A stretch of DNA of 64,000 nucleotides from Pseudomonadota bacterium (GCA_021819245.1 JAKARI010000010.1:1-64000), one strand, 5' to 3'; shown: positions 24,305-34,680, counted from the first letter of the stretch. Translations and numbers: made by a program. Notes: generated by a model from the sequence alone, not told the origin.

Positions 24305-24452
24305 GGAAATGATCGTGAATCTGTGGATCCCTGCGGATTCAAAAGCGATCGCCAAGAGAAACGGAAAAGTAACAGGATCAAGATCGGCCGGACCGCCTCG
24401 GCTGTGGATTTGGTTACCGGCTCGAAGATCATAGGTTTTTGTGTGGCTGCTA
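24305..24452. other. Short intergenic gap between integrase and recD2
   Basis: The gap downstream of the integrase stop and upstream of the recD2 promoter is moderately AT-rich. It contains no open frame of note and no clear terminator hairpin. Confidence 0.4.
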
Positions 24453-25511
24453 TTAGTCGCGTATCGCGCGCGGCTTCTTCTGGGTTTTTCCGCGTTTTGC
24501 CCCATCCAGTCGTTCCGCCAGTCGGTGTGCCCGCAGGTGGGTGTAGCGGCTCAGCATCGAGAGCGTGCGATGCCCGGAGATCCGGGCGATCTCCATGGCA
24601 TCCAGGTCGGTATTCTCGAACAACCGGGACACGGCCTCGTGCCGAAGATCATGAAATGTCAGCCTCGGGATTTCCGCCTTGGCGCAGGCGCGCTTCATGG
24701 CGAGCGTGATGGCGTTTTCCGTCATCCCGAATACGGATCCGCCGCCATTGTGGGCCGAACGGCCCATGCGGTGGGGGAGGCTATCTAGCACGGCCAGCGC
24801 GGCGGATGAGAGAGGCACCGATCGCGCAAATCCGTTCTTCGTTTCAGGCAGGAAGGCCGACCTCTTCGCGCGATCGACATGCTCCCAGCGGAGACCTGCG
24901 ATCTCGCCCCGGCGCATGGCGGTGGCGAGCGCCCAACGGACGACAGGCGCAAATCCGGCCCCAGCGGCCTTCAGGAGACGGCTCTCCTCGTCACCCTCGA
25001 GGCGCCGGTCGCGGCCAGACGGGAGTTTCGGTTTCTGCACGAACTCCGCGGGGTTCGCAAGGCCTTCCATGCCCCATTGCTTGCGGGCCACATTGAATAG
25101 GTTGGATAAAAGCGCGAGGTAGAGGTGAATCGTGTGCGCCGCTGCTCCCTCGTCTTCCTTTTTGGCGAGCGCGAGAGCGATGTCCTTGCCTCGAATGGAG
25201 GCGAGGGTCCTTACGCCAAGGGCGGAGGCCTGCCACCAGCGGATGGTGTAGATCTCGCGGTCGGCGGATTTCTTTTGGCAACTGATCTCGCGGGCATAAC
25301 GATCGAGGGCGTCCCGGAGGGTCGTGCTTTCGGCCTCCACGCGGGAAACGAAGATACCCCGGTCCATCTCGGATTCGATCTGTCGCGCCCAAGCCTCCGC
25401 CTGCAGGCGCGTGTCAAAAGTGGCCGTCTGCTGTGGCCAGCCGACCCTTTTGATTTTCGCCTGCCACGCGCCCCGGCGAGACCTGCCGGGGCGATACACA
25501 AATGACGCCAT
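24453..25511 (-). CDS. int: Tyrosine recombinase (integrase) of the element
   Basis: A 352-aa phage-type integrase. The N-terminal SAM-like core-binding domain spans about 55-150. The catalytic domain has all six residues in order: Arg in TAMRRGEIAGLRW, Lys in ETKNGF, His-x-x-Arg in TFHDLRHE, His in ISGHRTL, and Tyr in LSRYTHL. The start at ATG 25511 (MASFVYRPGRSRRG) is preferred; the open frame runs back into the tRNA, which cannot be coding. It lies just downstream of the tRNA-Pro 3' end on the same strand, the standard layout for integration into a tRNA. Confidence 0.92.
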   Translation of the reverse strand: MASFVYRPGRSRRGAWQAKIKRVGWPQQTATFDTRLQAEAWARQIESEMDRGIFVSRVEAESTTLRDALDRYAREISCQKKSADREIYTIRWWQASALGVRTLASIRGKDIALALAKKEDEGAAAHTIHLYLALLSNLFNVARKQWGMEGLANPAEFVQKPKLPSGRDRRLEGDEESRLLKAAGAGFAPVVRWALATAMRRGEIAGLRWEHVDRAKRSAFLPETKNGFARSVPLSSAALAVLDSLPHRMGRSAHNGGGSVFGMTENAITLAMKRACAKAEIPRLTFHDLRHEAVSRLFENTDLDAMEIARISGHRTLSMLSRYTHLRAHRLAERLDGAKRGKTQKKPRAIRD

Positions 25512-25699
<188 letters not shown>

Positions 25700-25870
25700 A
25701 TCCGGACGGCATCATACCGTAAGCGATCCTTCGTATCAAAGATACTTACGGCGAGCGAGGCCATGCATCTGGGATCGGGAGTGTCCAGTTTGGGAGAGAG
25801 CGCCACGAGATCCTATTGAGTGGGCCGTGCGTGCATCGCCAAGGGCCTGGCGACCCCGTAAAATACCCGG

Positions 25871-27724
25871 ATGCTTAATGTTCGCAGTGTGTCATTCCGA
25901 GCGGGAGGCGAGGAGCTTTTTCGCGACGTCTCGTTTGAGATCTACCGGGGCCAGCGGATGGGGCTTGTCGGCCGCAATGGCTCCGGGAAGTCCACGCTTC
26001 TGAGAATCATCCATGATCGCCTGGAGCCGGAGGAGGGGAGGCTCGAGTTCGCCGGGGCCGTGCGGGTCGTGGCGGTCGCGCAGGACACCCCGGATACCGA
26101 TGCCTCGGTGCTGGCGTTTACGTTGGACGGGGACCTGGAGCTACGGGCCTTAGAGCAGATCCTGGCGAGCGGTGTTCATGATGACCGCTATTTTGCGGCC
26201 CACGCCCGTTACGAGGCGATAGGCGGGTTTGGCGCCGTGGCACGCGCGAGTCAGTTGCTGGCCGGATTGGGATTCCTTCAGGCGGATTTGGAGCGCCCGG
26301 TCAAGGTCTTGAGCGGGGGTTGGCGTATGCGGCTGAATCTCGCCCGCGCTCTTATGGCGCGCGCCGATCTCTTGCTGCTGGATGAGCCCACCAATCATCT
26401 GGACCTCGAGGCGATCGCCTGGCTCGAGCAGTATTTGGCGCGTTTCGATGGAGCGCTCTTGGTTGTATCCCACGACCGGGATTTCTTAAACGCGGTGGTC
26501 AATCGGATCGCGGCGATTCATGACCACACGTTGTGTGTGTATGTGGGGTCCTATGACGCCTATGTCGAGCGCAGGGCGCTGGAGGCGACCCAGAGGGAGG
26601 CGGCCGCGACCAAGCAGGCAGCGCAGGTCGAGGCCCTGGAGCGGTTCGTGGCGCGTTTCCGGGCGAAGGCCAGCAAGGCCCGTCAGGCACAGAGCCGTCT
26701 CAAGATGCTCGAACGCATGGAACGCGTGACGAAGCTGCGCGGCGAGATTCATTACACGTTGCCGCTCAAGGGGCCTGAACGCGTGCCCGACACCCTGATT
26801 ACCTTGCGCGACGCGGCGTTCGGTTATCCGGGCGCCGCGCCCCTGTTTGCGGGCGTGGGGTTGACGATTGCGCCGGGCGACCGGATCGGTGTGATCGGAC
26901 GCAATGGGGCCGGCAAATCGACGTTTCTGAAGGTCCTTTTGGGGGCGTTGCCACCCACCACGGGGGCGCGCGCGGCAGGTGCTGGCATCGGTATCGGCTA
27001 TTTCGCGCAGCATCAGCTCGAGCAGCTCGATTTGCAGGGCACGCCGGTTTCTTACATGGCGGCACGGGACCCCACGGCACCCCCGCAGACCTTGCGCGAC
27101 TATCTGGGGCGCTTTGGCTTCGGAGCGAGCGGCCTTGAGCGCACGATTCAGGGCCTGTCGGGCGGCGAGAAGAGCCGTCTGGTCCTAGCGGGCCTAGCCT
27201 GGAGCCGGCCGCATATCCTGTTGTTGGATGAGCCTACCAATCATCTTGATCTGGAGATGCGCGAGGCCTTGAGTTATGCCTTGCAGGATTACAGCGGGGC
27301 CTTGATCCTCGTGTCGCATGACCGCCACCTGATCCGCTCCTGTGCCGATACGTTATGGCTGGTCGCAGACGGCAGGGTGCGGGAATATGAGGGCGACCTC
27401 GAGGACTATCAGCGCGAGTCGGTGCCGGCGCCAGCGCCCAAGGCCACGGCGGGGCTCCAAAGGGAGCCACGGCGGGGGGTTGTATCTCCCAAGGCCTATC
27501 GGCGCGAGCAGCAGGGGATCGAGGCGCGTATGGCCGCCGATGCCGCACGGCTTGCCGAGATCGACGCGGTATTGGGCGATCCGCGCGCCTATCAGCAAGG
27601 GGGGGAGACCATAAAGACCCTGCAGGCCGAGCGTGCAGCCGTGACGGCCCGCCAGGCGGCCGACGAGGATGAGTGGCTGGCCCTGGAGGAAAAGCTGGCT
27701 GAGGCCGCGGCCCGGCTACCCTAG
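25871..27724 (+). CDS. ABC-F family ATPase (YheS/Uup-like)
   Basis: A 617-aa soluble protein with two ABC cassettes and no membrane part. Cassette 1 has Walker [10 protein letters not shown] at about 36-44, signature LSGGWRMRL and Walker [15 protein letters not shown] charged linker (about 230-290) follows. Cassette 2 has GRNGAGKST near 346, LSGGEKSRL and [17 protein letters not shown]-terminal coiled coil (about 560-615) completes it. ABC-F proteins bind the ribosomal E site and relieve stalled translation. It is the first chromosomal gene beyond the tRNA and converges with moaE, overlapping by 9 nt. Confidence 0.9.
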   Translation: MLNVRSVSFRAGGEELFRDVSFEIYRGQRMGLVGRNGSGKSTLLRIIHDRLEPEEGRLEFAGAVRVVAVAQDTPDTDASVLAFTLDGDLELRALEQILASGVHDDRYFAAHARYEAIGGFGAVARASQLLAGLGFLQADLERPVKVLSGGWRMRLNLARALMARADLLLLDEPTNHLDLEAIAWLEQYLARFDGALLVVSHDRDFLNAVVNRIAAIHDHTLCVYVGSYDAYVERRALEATQREAAATKQAAQVEALERFVARFRAKASKARQAQSRLKMLERMERVTKLRGEIHYTLPLKGPERVPDTLITLRDAAFGYPGAAPLFAGVGLTIAPGDRIGVIGRNGAGKSTFLKVLLGALPPTTGARAAGAGIGIGYFAQHQLEQLDLQGTPVSYMAARDPTAPPQTLRDYLGRFGFGASGLERTIQGLSGGEKSRLVLAGLAWSRPHILLLDEPTNHLDLEMREALSYALQDYSGALILVSHDRHLIRSCADTLWLVADGRVREYEGDLEDYQRESVPAPAPKATAGLQREPRRGVVSPKAYRREQQGIEARMAADAARLAEIDAVLGDPRAYQQGGETIKTLQAERAAVTARQAADEDEWLALEEKLAEAAARLP

Positions 27725-28144
27725 CCCATCCGGGGTCTGGCCCGGCACCCAGCTTGTCCCCGCAGGCGAGATCTCTTTTTTCCAGAAGGGCGCGCGAGTC
27801 TTTAAGGCGTCAATGATCTCCTGACAGCCGGCGAAGGCCTCGGCCCTGTGGGCTGACCAGACGGTGACGAGCACGATGCGTTCGTGGCTTTCAAGCCGCC
27901 CATAGCGATGGATGATCAGGACCTCCTGGAGATGGTGGCGATTGCGCGCGTCTGTCGCTATGCGCGTCAGTTCGGCCTGGGTCATCTGCGGGTAGTGCTC
28001 GATCTCAAGGGCCGTGATTGTGCGATCTAGAGCGGCGTCGCGCACCATGCCGACGAAGCTTACCCGCGCGCCCGCGCCCTTGACATCGAGCGCCTGCGCC
28101 TCGCGCTCGGGATCGAAGTCCTCGGTCTGCAGGCGGATGATCAT
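27716..28144 (-). CDS. moaE: Molybdopterin synthase large subunit
   Basis: A 142-aa MoaE. It transfers sulfur from the MoaD thiocarboxylate to cyclic pyranopterin monophosphate to form molybdopterin. Family features are IEHYPQMTQAEL near 48, IIHRYGRL near 77, SAHRAEAFAGCQEIID near 98, and the catalytic-lysine stretch TRAPFWKKE near 117. It overlaps moaD by 1 nt (TGATG), matching the equal need for both subunits. It is the last gene of moaC-moaA-moaD-moaE. Confidence 0.92.
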   Translation of the reverse strand: MIIRLQTEDFDPEREAQALDVKGAGARVSFVGMVRDAALDRTITALEIEHYPQMTQAELTRIATDARNRHHLQEVLIIHRYGRLESHERIVLVTVWSAHRAEAFAGCQEIIDALKTRAPFWKKEISPAGTSWVPGQTPDGLG

Positions 28145-28383
28145 CAGCCGCCGCTTACCGGGGGAAAGAATGCGACCTCATCGCCATCGCGTACGGCGCT
28201 TGCCAATGAGGCGTGTTCGCAGTTGATGGCAACGAGCAGCGGCTTGGGGAGTTCGGCTACGCGTCCGCCGGCCAGCCGCTCCAGCACGTCTGAAGCGCGT
28301 TGTGGTGTGCTTAAGGCGACGAGCTCACGCGTATCGCAGCCTAAGATCTCGCGCACGGCGGCAAAGCAGCGGACGGTGATCAT
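28144..28383 (-). CDS. moaD: Molybdopterin synthase sulfur carrier
   Basis: A 79-aa ubiquitin-like protein with the essential C-terminal Gly-Gly (PPVSGG) that carries the thiocarboxylate. The start is placed at ATG 28383 (MITVRCFAAVREIL); a TTG two codons upstream overlaps the moaA stop but is less likely. It works with MoaE, encoded immediately downstream. Confidence 0.9.
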   Translation of the reverse strand: MITVRCFAAVREILGCDTRELVALSTPQRASDVLERLAGGRVAELPKPLLVAINCEHASLASAVRDGDEVAFFPPVSGG

Positions 28384-28385
28384 GA

Positions 28386-29465
28386 TCAACCCCCCAGGCG
28401 CATCATGTAGACGGGGGCGGCGCGTTCGGGCGCGTCGTTAAAGGTATGCCGCTCAGGCTTTTCGTGCCAGACCTTGTCGCGGATGAGATCCGCGAGGGCC
28501 TCGGGCGCCCACCCCGCGCGCAGCGGCCCGAGGAGGTCGACCCCGTTTTCCTGGCCGAGGCAATAGACGAGCCGGCCCGTGGATGTGAGGCGCACGCGGT
28601 TGCAGCCGGCGCAGAAGTTTTCGCTGATAGGGCTTATGAACCCGATCTTGCTCGCATGTCCCGCGACATGAAATCGTCGCGCCGGGCCATCGTCGGCCGT
28701 GCTGGCGGATGCAACGAGGGCATGCGAGCGGCCGATGCGCGATTGGGCCTCGGCCACGCTCGCGTAGCTTTGGGAACGGCTTGCGCTGCCCGCGACCCCT
28801 AAGGGCATGGTTTCTATGAACTGGATATCAAAGCCCTGGGCAAGCGCGAAGTCGACGAGTGTTGGGACCTCATCTAGGTTTTCGTCTTTTAGAAGCACCA
28901 CGTTCAATTTGATGTGGGCAATGGATTCGCGGGCGATGGCCACACCGCGCAAGACGCGGTTTAAATCGCCCCCGCGCGTGATGCGCGCGAAGCGCTCCGG
29001 CACGAGGCTGTCTAGGCTCACATTGATGCGCTTAAGGCCCGCTTCGGCCAGCGCCGGAGCCAGCCGGTCAAGCAGATAGCCGTTGGTGCTGACGCTCAGT
29101 TTCTCGATGCCAAGGCTGCGCGCATGGGCGATACGATCGGCGAGCCAGGGATAAAGCAGCGGCTCGCCCCCGGTAAAGCGGATGTGGCGTACGCCCAGTC
29201 CCCGGAATACGGAAAGCAGTTGGTCGAGCTCGGCCGGCGCGAGATGGTCGCTGCGCGCAAAGCGCGGCGTGCCCCGCTCGGGTGAGCAGTATCGGCACCG
29301 CAGGTTGCAGTGCTCGGTCAGCGATACCCGCAGGTAGGAGATCCTGCGGCCAAAGCGGTCGCTCAGGCCCGTCGCCGGCCCGGCGAGGACCCCGGTGCTT
29401 GCCGTATCAGGCGCGATCCCAGGTTCCAGAGCGGCCTCCTTCCTTATGCACCAAACGGACTCCAT
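28386..29465 (-). CDS. moaA: GTP 3',8-cyclase (molybdenum cofactor step 1)
   Basis: A 359-aa radical SAM enzyme. It has the N-terminal CxxxCxxC cluster site (CNLRCRYC), GGEPLLYP, the C-terminal second cluster (CAGCNRVR, then Cys 13 residues on), and the conserved C-terminal Gly-Gly (RLGG). It converts GTP to 3',8-cyclo-GTP together with MoaC. The start is uncertain: ATG 29465 overlaps moaC by 59 nt and gives a leader longer than usual before [13 protein letters not shown]; no closer ATG or GTG is in frame. The moaA-moaC overlap suggests coupling. Confidence 0.92.
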   Translation of the reverse strand: MESVWCIRKEAALEPGIAPDTASTGVLAGPATGLSDRFGRRISYLRVSLTEHCNLRCRYCSPERGTPRFARSDHLAPAELDQLLSVFRGLGVRHIRFTGGEPLLYPWLADRIAHARSLGIEKLSVSTNGYLLDRLAPALAEAGLKRINVSLDSLVPERFARITRGGDLNRVLRGVAIARESIAHIKLNVVLLKDENLDEVPTLVDFALAQGFDIQFIETMPLGVAGSASRSQSYASVAEAQSRIGRSHALVASASTADDGPARRFHVAGHASKIGFISPISENFCAGCNRVRLTSTGRLVYCLGQENGVDLLGPLRAGWAPEALADLIRDKVWHEKPERHTFNDAPERAAPVYMMRLGG

Positions 29466-29898
29466 CGATGACCATGCCGCGGTCGATGGCCTTACACATA
29501 TCGTAGACCGCAAGGAGCCCGATGCCTACTGCGGTGAGGGCCTCCATCTCTACGCCCGTCACATAGTGCGTGCGCACGGTCACCACGCATCGCAGGCAGG
29601 TGTCGTCGAGGAAGTCCCAGGTGACGTCGAGCCCCGAGATCGGGACCTGATGGCAGAGTGGAATCAGGTCAGCGGTGCGCTTGGCCGCCTGAATGGCGGC
29701 CAGCCGGGCGACACCGAGCACGTCCCCCTTGCGCAGGGAGCCCGCCCGTATGGCATCGGCGGTCTTTGGCGCCATGGTGATGCGTCCCTCGGCGGTGGCA
29801 ACCCGGGGGTTTGCGGCCTTCCCGGTCACATCCACCATATGTGCCTGGCCCTGCGCATCAAAATGCGTCAGGCCACTGTCTTGCCTATGCTCCGGCAT
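29407..29898 (-). CDS. moaC: Cyclic pyranopterin monophosphate synthase
   Basis: A 163-aa MoaC. Family signature parts are [18 protein letters not shown] near 21, [15 protein letters not shown] near 73-87 with the active-site His, [15 protein letters not shown] near 115, and [11 protein letters not shown] near 132. It rearranges 3',8-cyclo-GTP to cPMP. It is the first gene of moaCADE, just downstream of soeC on the same strand. The SoeA enzyme encoded upstream needs the cofactor this operon makes. Confidence 0.93.
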   Translation of the reverse strand: MPEHRQDSGLTHFDAQGQAHMVDVTGKAANPRVATAEGRITMAPKTADAIRAGSLRKGDVLGVARLAAIQAAKRTADLIPLCHQVPISGLDVTWDFLDDTCLRCVVTVRTHYVTGVEMEALTAVGIGLLAVYDMCKAIDRGMVIDGVRLVHKEGGRSGTWDRA

Positions 29899-29918
29899 GG
29901 GCCGCCCCCGCGTGTGCT

Positions 29919-29949
29919 GATCGGGACACTATAACGACTCGCCCCGATC
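29919..29949. promoter_or_regulatory. Inverted repeat and -10-like site between soeC and moaC
   Basis: GATCGGG (29919-29925) pairs with CCCGATC (29943-29949). Inside lies TATAGT on the minus strand (29928-29933), which could be the -10 of moaC. No good -35 is seen. The repeat may be a weak soeC terminator or an operator for moa; both are tentative. Confidence 0.35.
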
Positions 29950-29953
29950 GGCT

Positions 29954-30988
29954 CTAGCGCTTCTCGTAGCTCGGGACAAGCCGGGTCTTATTTATCATGG
30001 TATCCGCGGCCCCGGCCCCGGCACGCAACGCCGGGTGCATCTGCGGCAGCGGCCCGGGCATGCGCCCATGATAGAGGTTTATGACATGCTTGGCCTGTAC
30101 GAAAAAGAGGTAACGCTCAATGCCGATCCCGATGAAGGCCAAAAGCGGGGCGAACAGCACGCCCAAGCGGAGGAGGCCGTGGGCGCCAGCAATCAGAATC
30201 GCGATCGGTGCCAGGAACCCCAAGACGTAGACGGCGATTCGGAAGTTCCGCGCCCGCGCTGCAGGGATGCAATTGCTAAACTCATGGGTGAGAAACGTCC
30301 CGAAGGTATGGCCCTGGTCTAGGAGCCGGACCTTTCCGCGGGTAAAGCCGGTCGCAGTCTGAAGGGTCGTGCCGCTCGGGGCCCCGATCCAGAAGTAATA
30401 GATCGCCTTCATGACGGCCGCTGCCACCAGCAGGGCACAGGCGGTGCTGATCAGCACCAGATCCGGCCCCCGGGTAAGGACTTGGCTGGTCGCGAGCATG
30501 GTCATGCCGAGCGCAAGCCCCATGGCATAGAAATTGGCCGGCACGAGCGGGGTGTGCCATTGCCGTATGGTGCGCAGGCACGCATAGATCATGCCCTGGC
30601 AGAAGATCGTGATAAGCCCGATCACGGCCGCGGTATTGGCGAGCACGAGCGCGCCGTCGCCCCGGGTCGTGTTTCGGAAAAACACCCAGCCAAGGTAGGC
30701 GATGGCGACCGGATAGAAGAGCACCGCAAACACCCCCTCCCGGGCCAGCCACGAGGTGCGCCAGCGGGTGAAGGCCCGCCAGGCATTCTTGGGATTCGCG
30801 AGGTGCGCGGTTGACGATATCATGCCCATCGTCACGAGCAGCAGGGAAAGCGCCACCAGTATGGCGGTGCGCAGCGGGCTCAAGCCGCCGTCGATGGCAA
30901 AATCGTTGACGATCGCGACCACTGCCATGAGACCGAATCCGGCGCCCGAAAAGAGCGTTAGGAATATGACGGCAAGTGACGGGTTCAT
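29954..30988 (-). CDS. soeC: SoeC-like membrane anchor (DmsC/NrfD type)
   Basis: A 344-aa protein with about eight membrane helices, the first at 5-30 and the last near 275-300, of the DmsC family. It would anchor the SoeAB subunits to the cytoplasmic face of the inner membrane and pass sulfite electrons to the quinone pool. It ends the soeA-soeB-soeC operon and lies 24 bp after soeB. By sequence alone it could anchor another DMSO-reductase-family complex, but the SoeA features support the sulfite call. Confidence 0.8.
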   Translation of the reverse strand: MNPSLAVIFLTLFSGAGFGLMAVVAIVNDFAIDGGLSPLRTAILVALSLLLVTMGMISSTAHLANPKNAWRAFTRWRTSWLAREGVFAVLFYPVAIAYLGWVFFRNTTRGDGALVLANTAAVIGLITIFCQGMIYACLRTIRQWHTPLVPANFYAMGLALGMTMLATSQVLTRGPDLVLISTACALLVAAAVMKAIYYFWIGAPSGTTLQTATGFTRGKVRLLDQGHTFGTFLTHEFSNCIPAARARNFRIAVYVLGFLAPIAILIAGAHGLLRLGVLFAPLLAFIGIGIERYLFFVQAKHVINLYHGRMPGPLPQMHPALRAGAGAADTMINKTRLVPSYEKR

Positions 30989-31012
30989 ATTTTTAGGCTC
31001 CTCTGGTGAAAA

Positions 31013-31708
31013 CTAGCGTTCAATGACACGGTTGACCCACTCCTTGACCTTGCGCGCGAGCGACCCGCGCGGCAGATCGGATGTCGATATCGCCGGCCGC
31101 GTCCGTGGCGGCAGGTAATGGTTGGTGGGGTTGTAGTTGAGCTCGGGCATGAGCGCATAGCCGCCGCGTTCACGCACCGCGCGGCTCGTCGTGCTCTCCG
31201 GGTCGTCTAGGTCGCCAAACAGGCGGGCATGGGCCGGGCAGGCGAGCACGCACGCCGGCTGTCTTTCCTCCACCGGCAGGGTTTCATCGTAGATGCGGTC
31301 TACGCACAACGTGCATTTCTTCATCGTGCCCGACTCGCGGTCGAGTTCGCGCGCGCCGTATGGGCATGCCCAGGAACAGTAGTTGCAGCCCATGCATTTG
31401 TCCTGATCGACGAGCACGATGCCATCTTCGGCGCGCTTATAGGAGGCGCCCGTGGGGCACACAGTGACGCACTCGGCGTTCTCGCAATGCATGCAAGACA
31501 TCGGGAAATTGATGGTCTTGTTGTTCGGGTATTCGCCGATCTCGTAATGGCGGATGCGGTTGAACCACACCCCGGACGGCTCTTTGCCGTAGGGGTCGTA
31601 GTCTGTGAGCGGCGCGGTCATGGCGCTCGTGTTCCATTCCTTGCACGCGGTCGCGCAGGCATGGCAGCCGACACAGGTATCGAGATCGATGACAAGGCCT
31701 AGGCGCAT
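31013..31708 (-). CDS. soeB: SoeB-like iron-sulfur subunit
   Basis: A 231-aa ferredoxin-like electron carrier with four cysteine clusters for [4Fe-4S] centres: CVGCHACATAC near 13, CMHCENAECVTVCP near 72, CMGCNYCSWACP near 105, and CTLC plus CVLACP near 133-155. It moves electrons from the molybdenum subunit to the membrane anchor. The start at ATG 31708 lies 12 bp after soeA. It has no signal peptide, matching a cytoplasmic enzyme. Confidence 0.87.
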   Translation of the reverse strand: MRLGLVIDLDTCVGCHACATACKEWNTSAMTAPLTDYDPYGKEPSGVWFNRIRHYEIGEYPNNKTINFPMSCMHCENAECVTVCPTGASYKRAEDGIVLVDQDKCMGCNYCSWACPYGARELDRESGTMKKCTLCVDRIYDETLPVEERQPACVLACPAHARLFGDLDDPESTTSRAVRERGGYALMPELNYNPTNHYLPPRTRPAISTSDLPRGSLARKVKEWVNRVIER

Positions 31709-31720
31709 GGCGGACCTCCT

Positions 31721-34573
31721 TTAGCTTGCTTTGATGCGCGTGTTATAGCGCAGGACATCGGGCTTGGGCGCCGCACCCGGCAACGGCGGGACATTGGCGA
31801 ACGTCGGCCATACCCCCTCCTCTCCGGGGGCCGCGCGCGTCACCTTCACGCGCAGGTCGTACCACGCCGCCTGCCCCGTGATCGGGTCGGAGTTCGTGAT
31901 GCGCCGCTCGCCTTCCTTCTCCGGGAGCAGTTCCGAGATCAGGTGGTTCATCAAAAAGCCCTCGGTGGCCTCCGGGGCGCCGGGCTTTAGGCCCCAGGTC
32001 CCGGACTGCTTGCCGATGGCGTTCCAGGTCCACACCGTATCTTCCTGGCAGCCTTCGATCAGGCGCAGCTGCACGCGGATCTTGCCATTGTGAGACTCGA
32101 CCCAGACCCAGTCTTCGTCCTTGAGACCGAGCTTCTCGCCGCGCGCACGGTTCATATAGAGATGATTCTGCGCGATGATCTGCCGTAGCCAGGCGTTCTG
32201 CGAATCCCACGAGTGGTACATCATCATCGGGCGCTGATTGACGGCGAAGAACGGATATTCGTCTTTGTCGACGCGCTGCTGCTCGAGGGGCTCATAGTAG
32301 TCCGGCAGAGGGTCGAAGTAGGTCGCCAAGCGTTCCTGATCGACGCGCTCTTTGGGCATGGGGCCGTCATAGAGGCCAAGCCCGGCCAGCCGGAACCGCT
32401 GAATGGCCTCCGAGTAGAGCTCGATCACGATCGGCTCGGCGGTTCTCAGAAAGCCCGCCTCCTTGGCAAACTCCAGGTAGCCCTTGTTGGCAAACCGCAG
32501 ATAGCGGATGGATTTGGGCAGATGGTATTGGAAGAAGCCCTGGTTCTCGATGTAGCGCTCCCATTGGTTGGGGTTGGGTTCGCCGCGCAGCGCCTTGCTG
32601 CCGTCGGCGCCCCGGTAGCCGGCGAGAAAGCCGATACCGGGCTCGCGCTCGTAATAGGTGATGAAGTCCTTGTAGCCCTTGTACTTGGGCGTGCCGTCCG
32701 CGTTCGTAAAGACCGGAAGCTTCAGGCGCGCGCCGATCTCGATCATGACCTCTTGCCAGGCGCGCACATTGCGATCAAGCGTAAGCAGCGGGTGGCGGAT
32801 GGAGTCGCACACGGCGTCTGGCTCGGAGATCGGCCGGTCGAGCAGCGAGATCGCATCATAGCGCTCGAGATAGGTGGTATCCGGCAGCACCAGGTCTGCG
32901 AAGTGCACGGTCTCGGAGTGGAAGGCATCGACCACCACCAAAAACGGGATCTTGTATTCCCCGTCCGGACCCTTGGCGCGCAGCATGTCCTGAATGTTGG
33001 CGGTGTTCATGCTCGAGTTCCACGCCATGTTGGCCATGAAAAACAGCAGGGTATCGATCGGATAGGGGTCGCCCTTGACGGCGTTTGTGATCACCATGTG
33101 CATAAGCCCGTGATTGGCGATCGGCGCCTCCCACGAATAGGCCTTGTCGATGCGTAGCGGCCGGCCCTCGTCGTCTATGACGAGGTCCTCGGGCGCGGTC
33201 GGAAAGCCAAGCGGATGGGCATCGAGCGGGGTGTCGGGCGCGCTGTGGCGAGCCGGCTTGCCGGGCGAGGGCACCGGCCGCGGGTAGGGGGCCTTGGCGC
33301 GAAATCCCCCGGGACAGTCGATCGTGCCGAGCAGGATCTGCAGGAAATGAATGGCGCGCGCCGCCTGAAAGCCGTTGGAGTGCGCCGAGACGCCGCGCAT
33401 GGCGTGCATGGACACCGGCCGGCCGATGAACTTGTCGTGCTTGCGGCCTGCCCAATCAGTCCATTCCACGGGGATCTCGATGGTCTCCTTGAAGGCCACA
33501 TGGGCCATCTCCAGGGCCAGGCGCTCGATGGTCGCGGCCGGCACCCCGCAGATCTTGGCGGCGTTCTCGGGCGCGAAGCGTGGATCCAGGTAGCGTTCGG
33601 TAAGCAGCGTCATGACGGTCTTGACCGTACGGCCATCCGGGGTCTTGTACTCGCCGAACAAGGCGGGGTGACACAAGGCGTCGAGTCCGTTGACGAACGC
33701 CTCCTTCTTTAAATCCCAGGCCAGGGGGTGTCCGGCCTCGTCGCGCCACATGAGCCCATCGCCCTTCTGCCCCGGGGTCTGCACCACGAGGAACGGGGCA
33801 TTGGTGTAGCGGATCAGGAACTCCCAATCGAAGATCTCGCGCGACAGCAGCACATGGACCATGGACAGCGCCAGCATGGCATCGGTGCCCGGCCGAATCG
33901 GCACCCACTCGTCGGCGACCGCCTGGTAGCCTGTGCGCGCCGGATTGATGCCGACGAACTTGCCGCCACGGCTCTTGACCTTCTCGATGCCGATCTTCAT
34001 CGGATTGGAGTTGTGGTCCTCGGCGACCCCCCAGAGCATGAAGTACTTGGTGCGATCCCAGTCCGGATCACCGAACTCCCAAAAGGCGTAGCCCATGGTG
34101 TAGAGCCCGGCGGCCGCCATGTTGACGGAGCAAAAGCCGCCATGGGCCGACCAGTTCAGGGTGCCGAACTGCTCGGCGAACAGGCGCGTAAGCGCCTGCA
34201 TCTGGTCGCGGCCCGTGAAAAATGCAAACTTGTTGGGGTCGGTCGCGCGAATGCGGGCCAGCCGCTCCGTGAGCATGTCGAGGGCCTGATCCCAGGATAT
34301 CTCAATGAATTCCCCGGCGCCGCGCTCGGTCCCGGGCTTGCGCAAAAGCGGGTTGCGCAGGCGTGCCGGCGAACATTGCTTCATGATCCCGGCCGATCCC
34401 TTCGCGCACAGCACGCCTTTATTGATCGGATGATTGCGATTACCCTGAATGAAGCGGACCTTGTTGTCCTCTATGGTCACCTTGATGCCGCACCGGCAGG
34501 CGCACATATAGCACGTGGAATACTTGATCTCGGGCGTGCCATGTGTGTGATCGTGCTGTTCCACTGCCGCCAT
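31721..34573 (-). CDS. soeA: SoeA-like molybdoenzyme subunit (sulfite dehydrogenase)
   Basis: A 950-aa molybdopterin-guanine-dinucleotide oxidoreductase. The N-terminus binds a [4Fe-4S] cluster (CYMCACRCGI, then VLCAKG about 27 residues on). It lacks the twin-arginine signal of periplasmic DmsA/PsrA enzymes, so it is cytoplasmic, as SoeA of purple sulfur bacteria is. It would oxidise sulfite to sulfate, feeding quinone. ATG 34573 is chosen for its GGAGG ribosome site; an in-frame ATG 12 codons upstream is less likely. The soeABC-moaCADE arrangement puts the enzyme next to its cofactor genes. Confidence 0.82.
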   Translation of the reverse strand: MAAVEQHDHTHGTPEIKYSTCYMCACRCGIKVTIEDNKVRFIQGNRNHPINKGVLCAKGSAGIMKQCSPARLRNPLLRKPGTERGAGEFIEISWDQALDMLTERLARIRATDPNKFAFFTGRDQMQALTRLFAEQFGTLNWSAHGGFCSVNMAAAGLYTMGYAFWEFGDPDWDRTKYFMLWGVAEDHNSNPMKIGIEKVKSRGGKFVGINPARTGYQAVADEWVPIRPGTDAMLALSMVHVLLSREIFDWEFLIRYTNAPFLVVQTPGQKGDGLMWRDEAGHPLAWDLKKEAFVNGLDALCHPALFGEYKTPDGRTVKTVMTLLTERYLDPRFAPENAAKICGVPAATIERLALEMAHVAFKETIEIPVEWTDWAGRKHDKFIGRPVSMHAMRGVSAHSNGFQAARAIHFLQILLGTIDCPGGFRAKAPYPRPVPSPGKPARHSAPDTPLDAHPLGFPTAPEDLVIDDEGRPLRIDKAYSWEAPIANHGLMHMVITNAVKGDPYPIDTLLFFMANMAWNSSMNTANIQDMLRAKGPDGEYKIPFLVVVDAFHSETVHFADLVLPDTTYLERYDAISLLDRPISEPDAVCDSIRHPLLTLDRNVRAWQEVMIEIGARLKLPVFTNADGTPKYKGYKDFITYYEREPGIGFLAGYRGADGSKALRGEPNPNQWERYIENQGFFQYHLPKSIRYLRFANKGYLEFAKEAGFLRTAEPIVIELYSEAIQRFRLAGLGLYDGPMPKERVDQERLATYFDPLPDYYEPLEQQRVDKDEYPFFAVNQRPMMMYHSWDSQNAWLRQIIAQNHLYMNRARGEKLGLKDEDWVWVESHNGKIRVQLRLIEGCQEDTVWTWNAIGKQSGTWGLKPGAPEATEGFLMNHLISELLPEKEGERRITNSDPITGQAAWYDLRVKVTRAAPGEEGVWPTFANVPPLPGAAPKPDVLRYNTRIKAS

Positions 34574-34651
34574 GCTGCCTCCAGAAAGCCCAAAGATTGT
34601 GACGGGCAAAGGCTACACGACGCATGGGCCAGAGCGCCAAGGAATTGTTTT

Positions 34652-34680
34652 AATAACCTGATAAGAATCAGGGAGTTATT
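34652..34680. promoter_or_regulatory. AT-rich interrupted hairpin upstream of soeA
   Basis: AATAA plus CCTGAT (34652-34662) pairs with ATCAGG (34667-34672) and TTATT (34676-34680), with a 3-nt bulge. It lies between the divergent soeA and FAH-family genes in an AT-rich island, so it is more likely part of the control region than a terminator. Confidence 0.35.

Noticed and set aside
1-25500. Second attachment site inside the window
   Set aside because: No copy of the tRNA-Pro 3' end was found by reading; the partner site must be outside the window.
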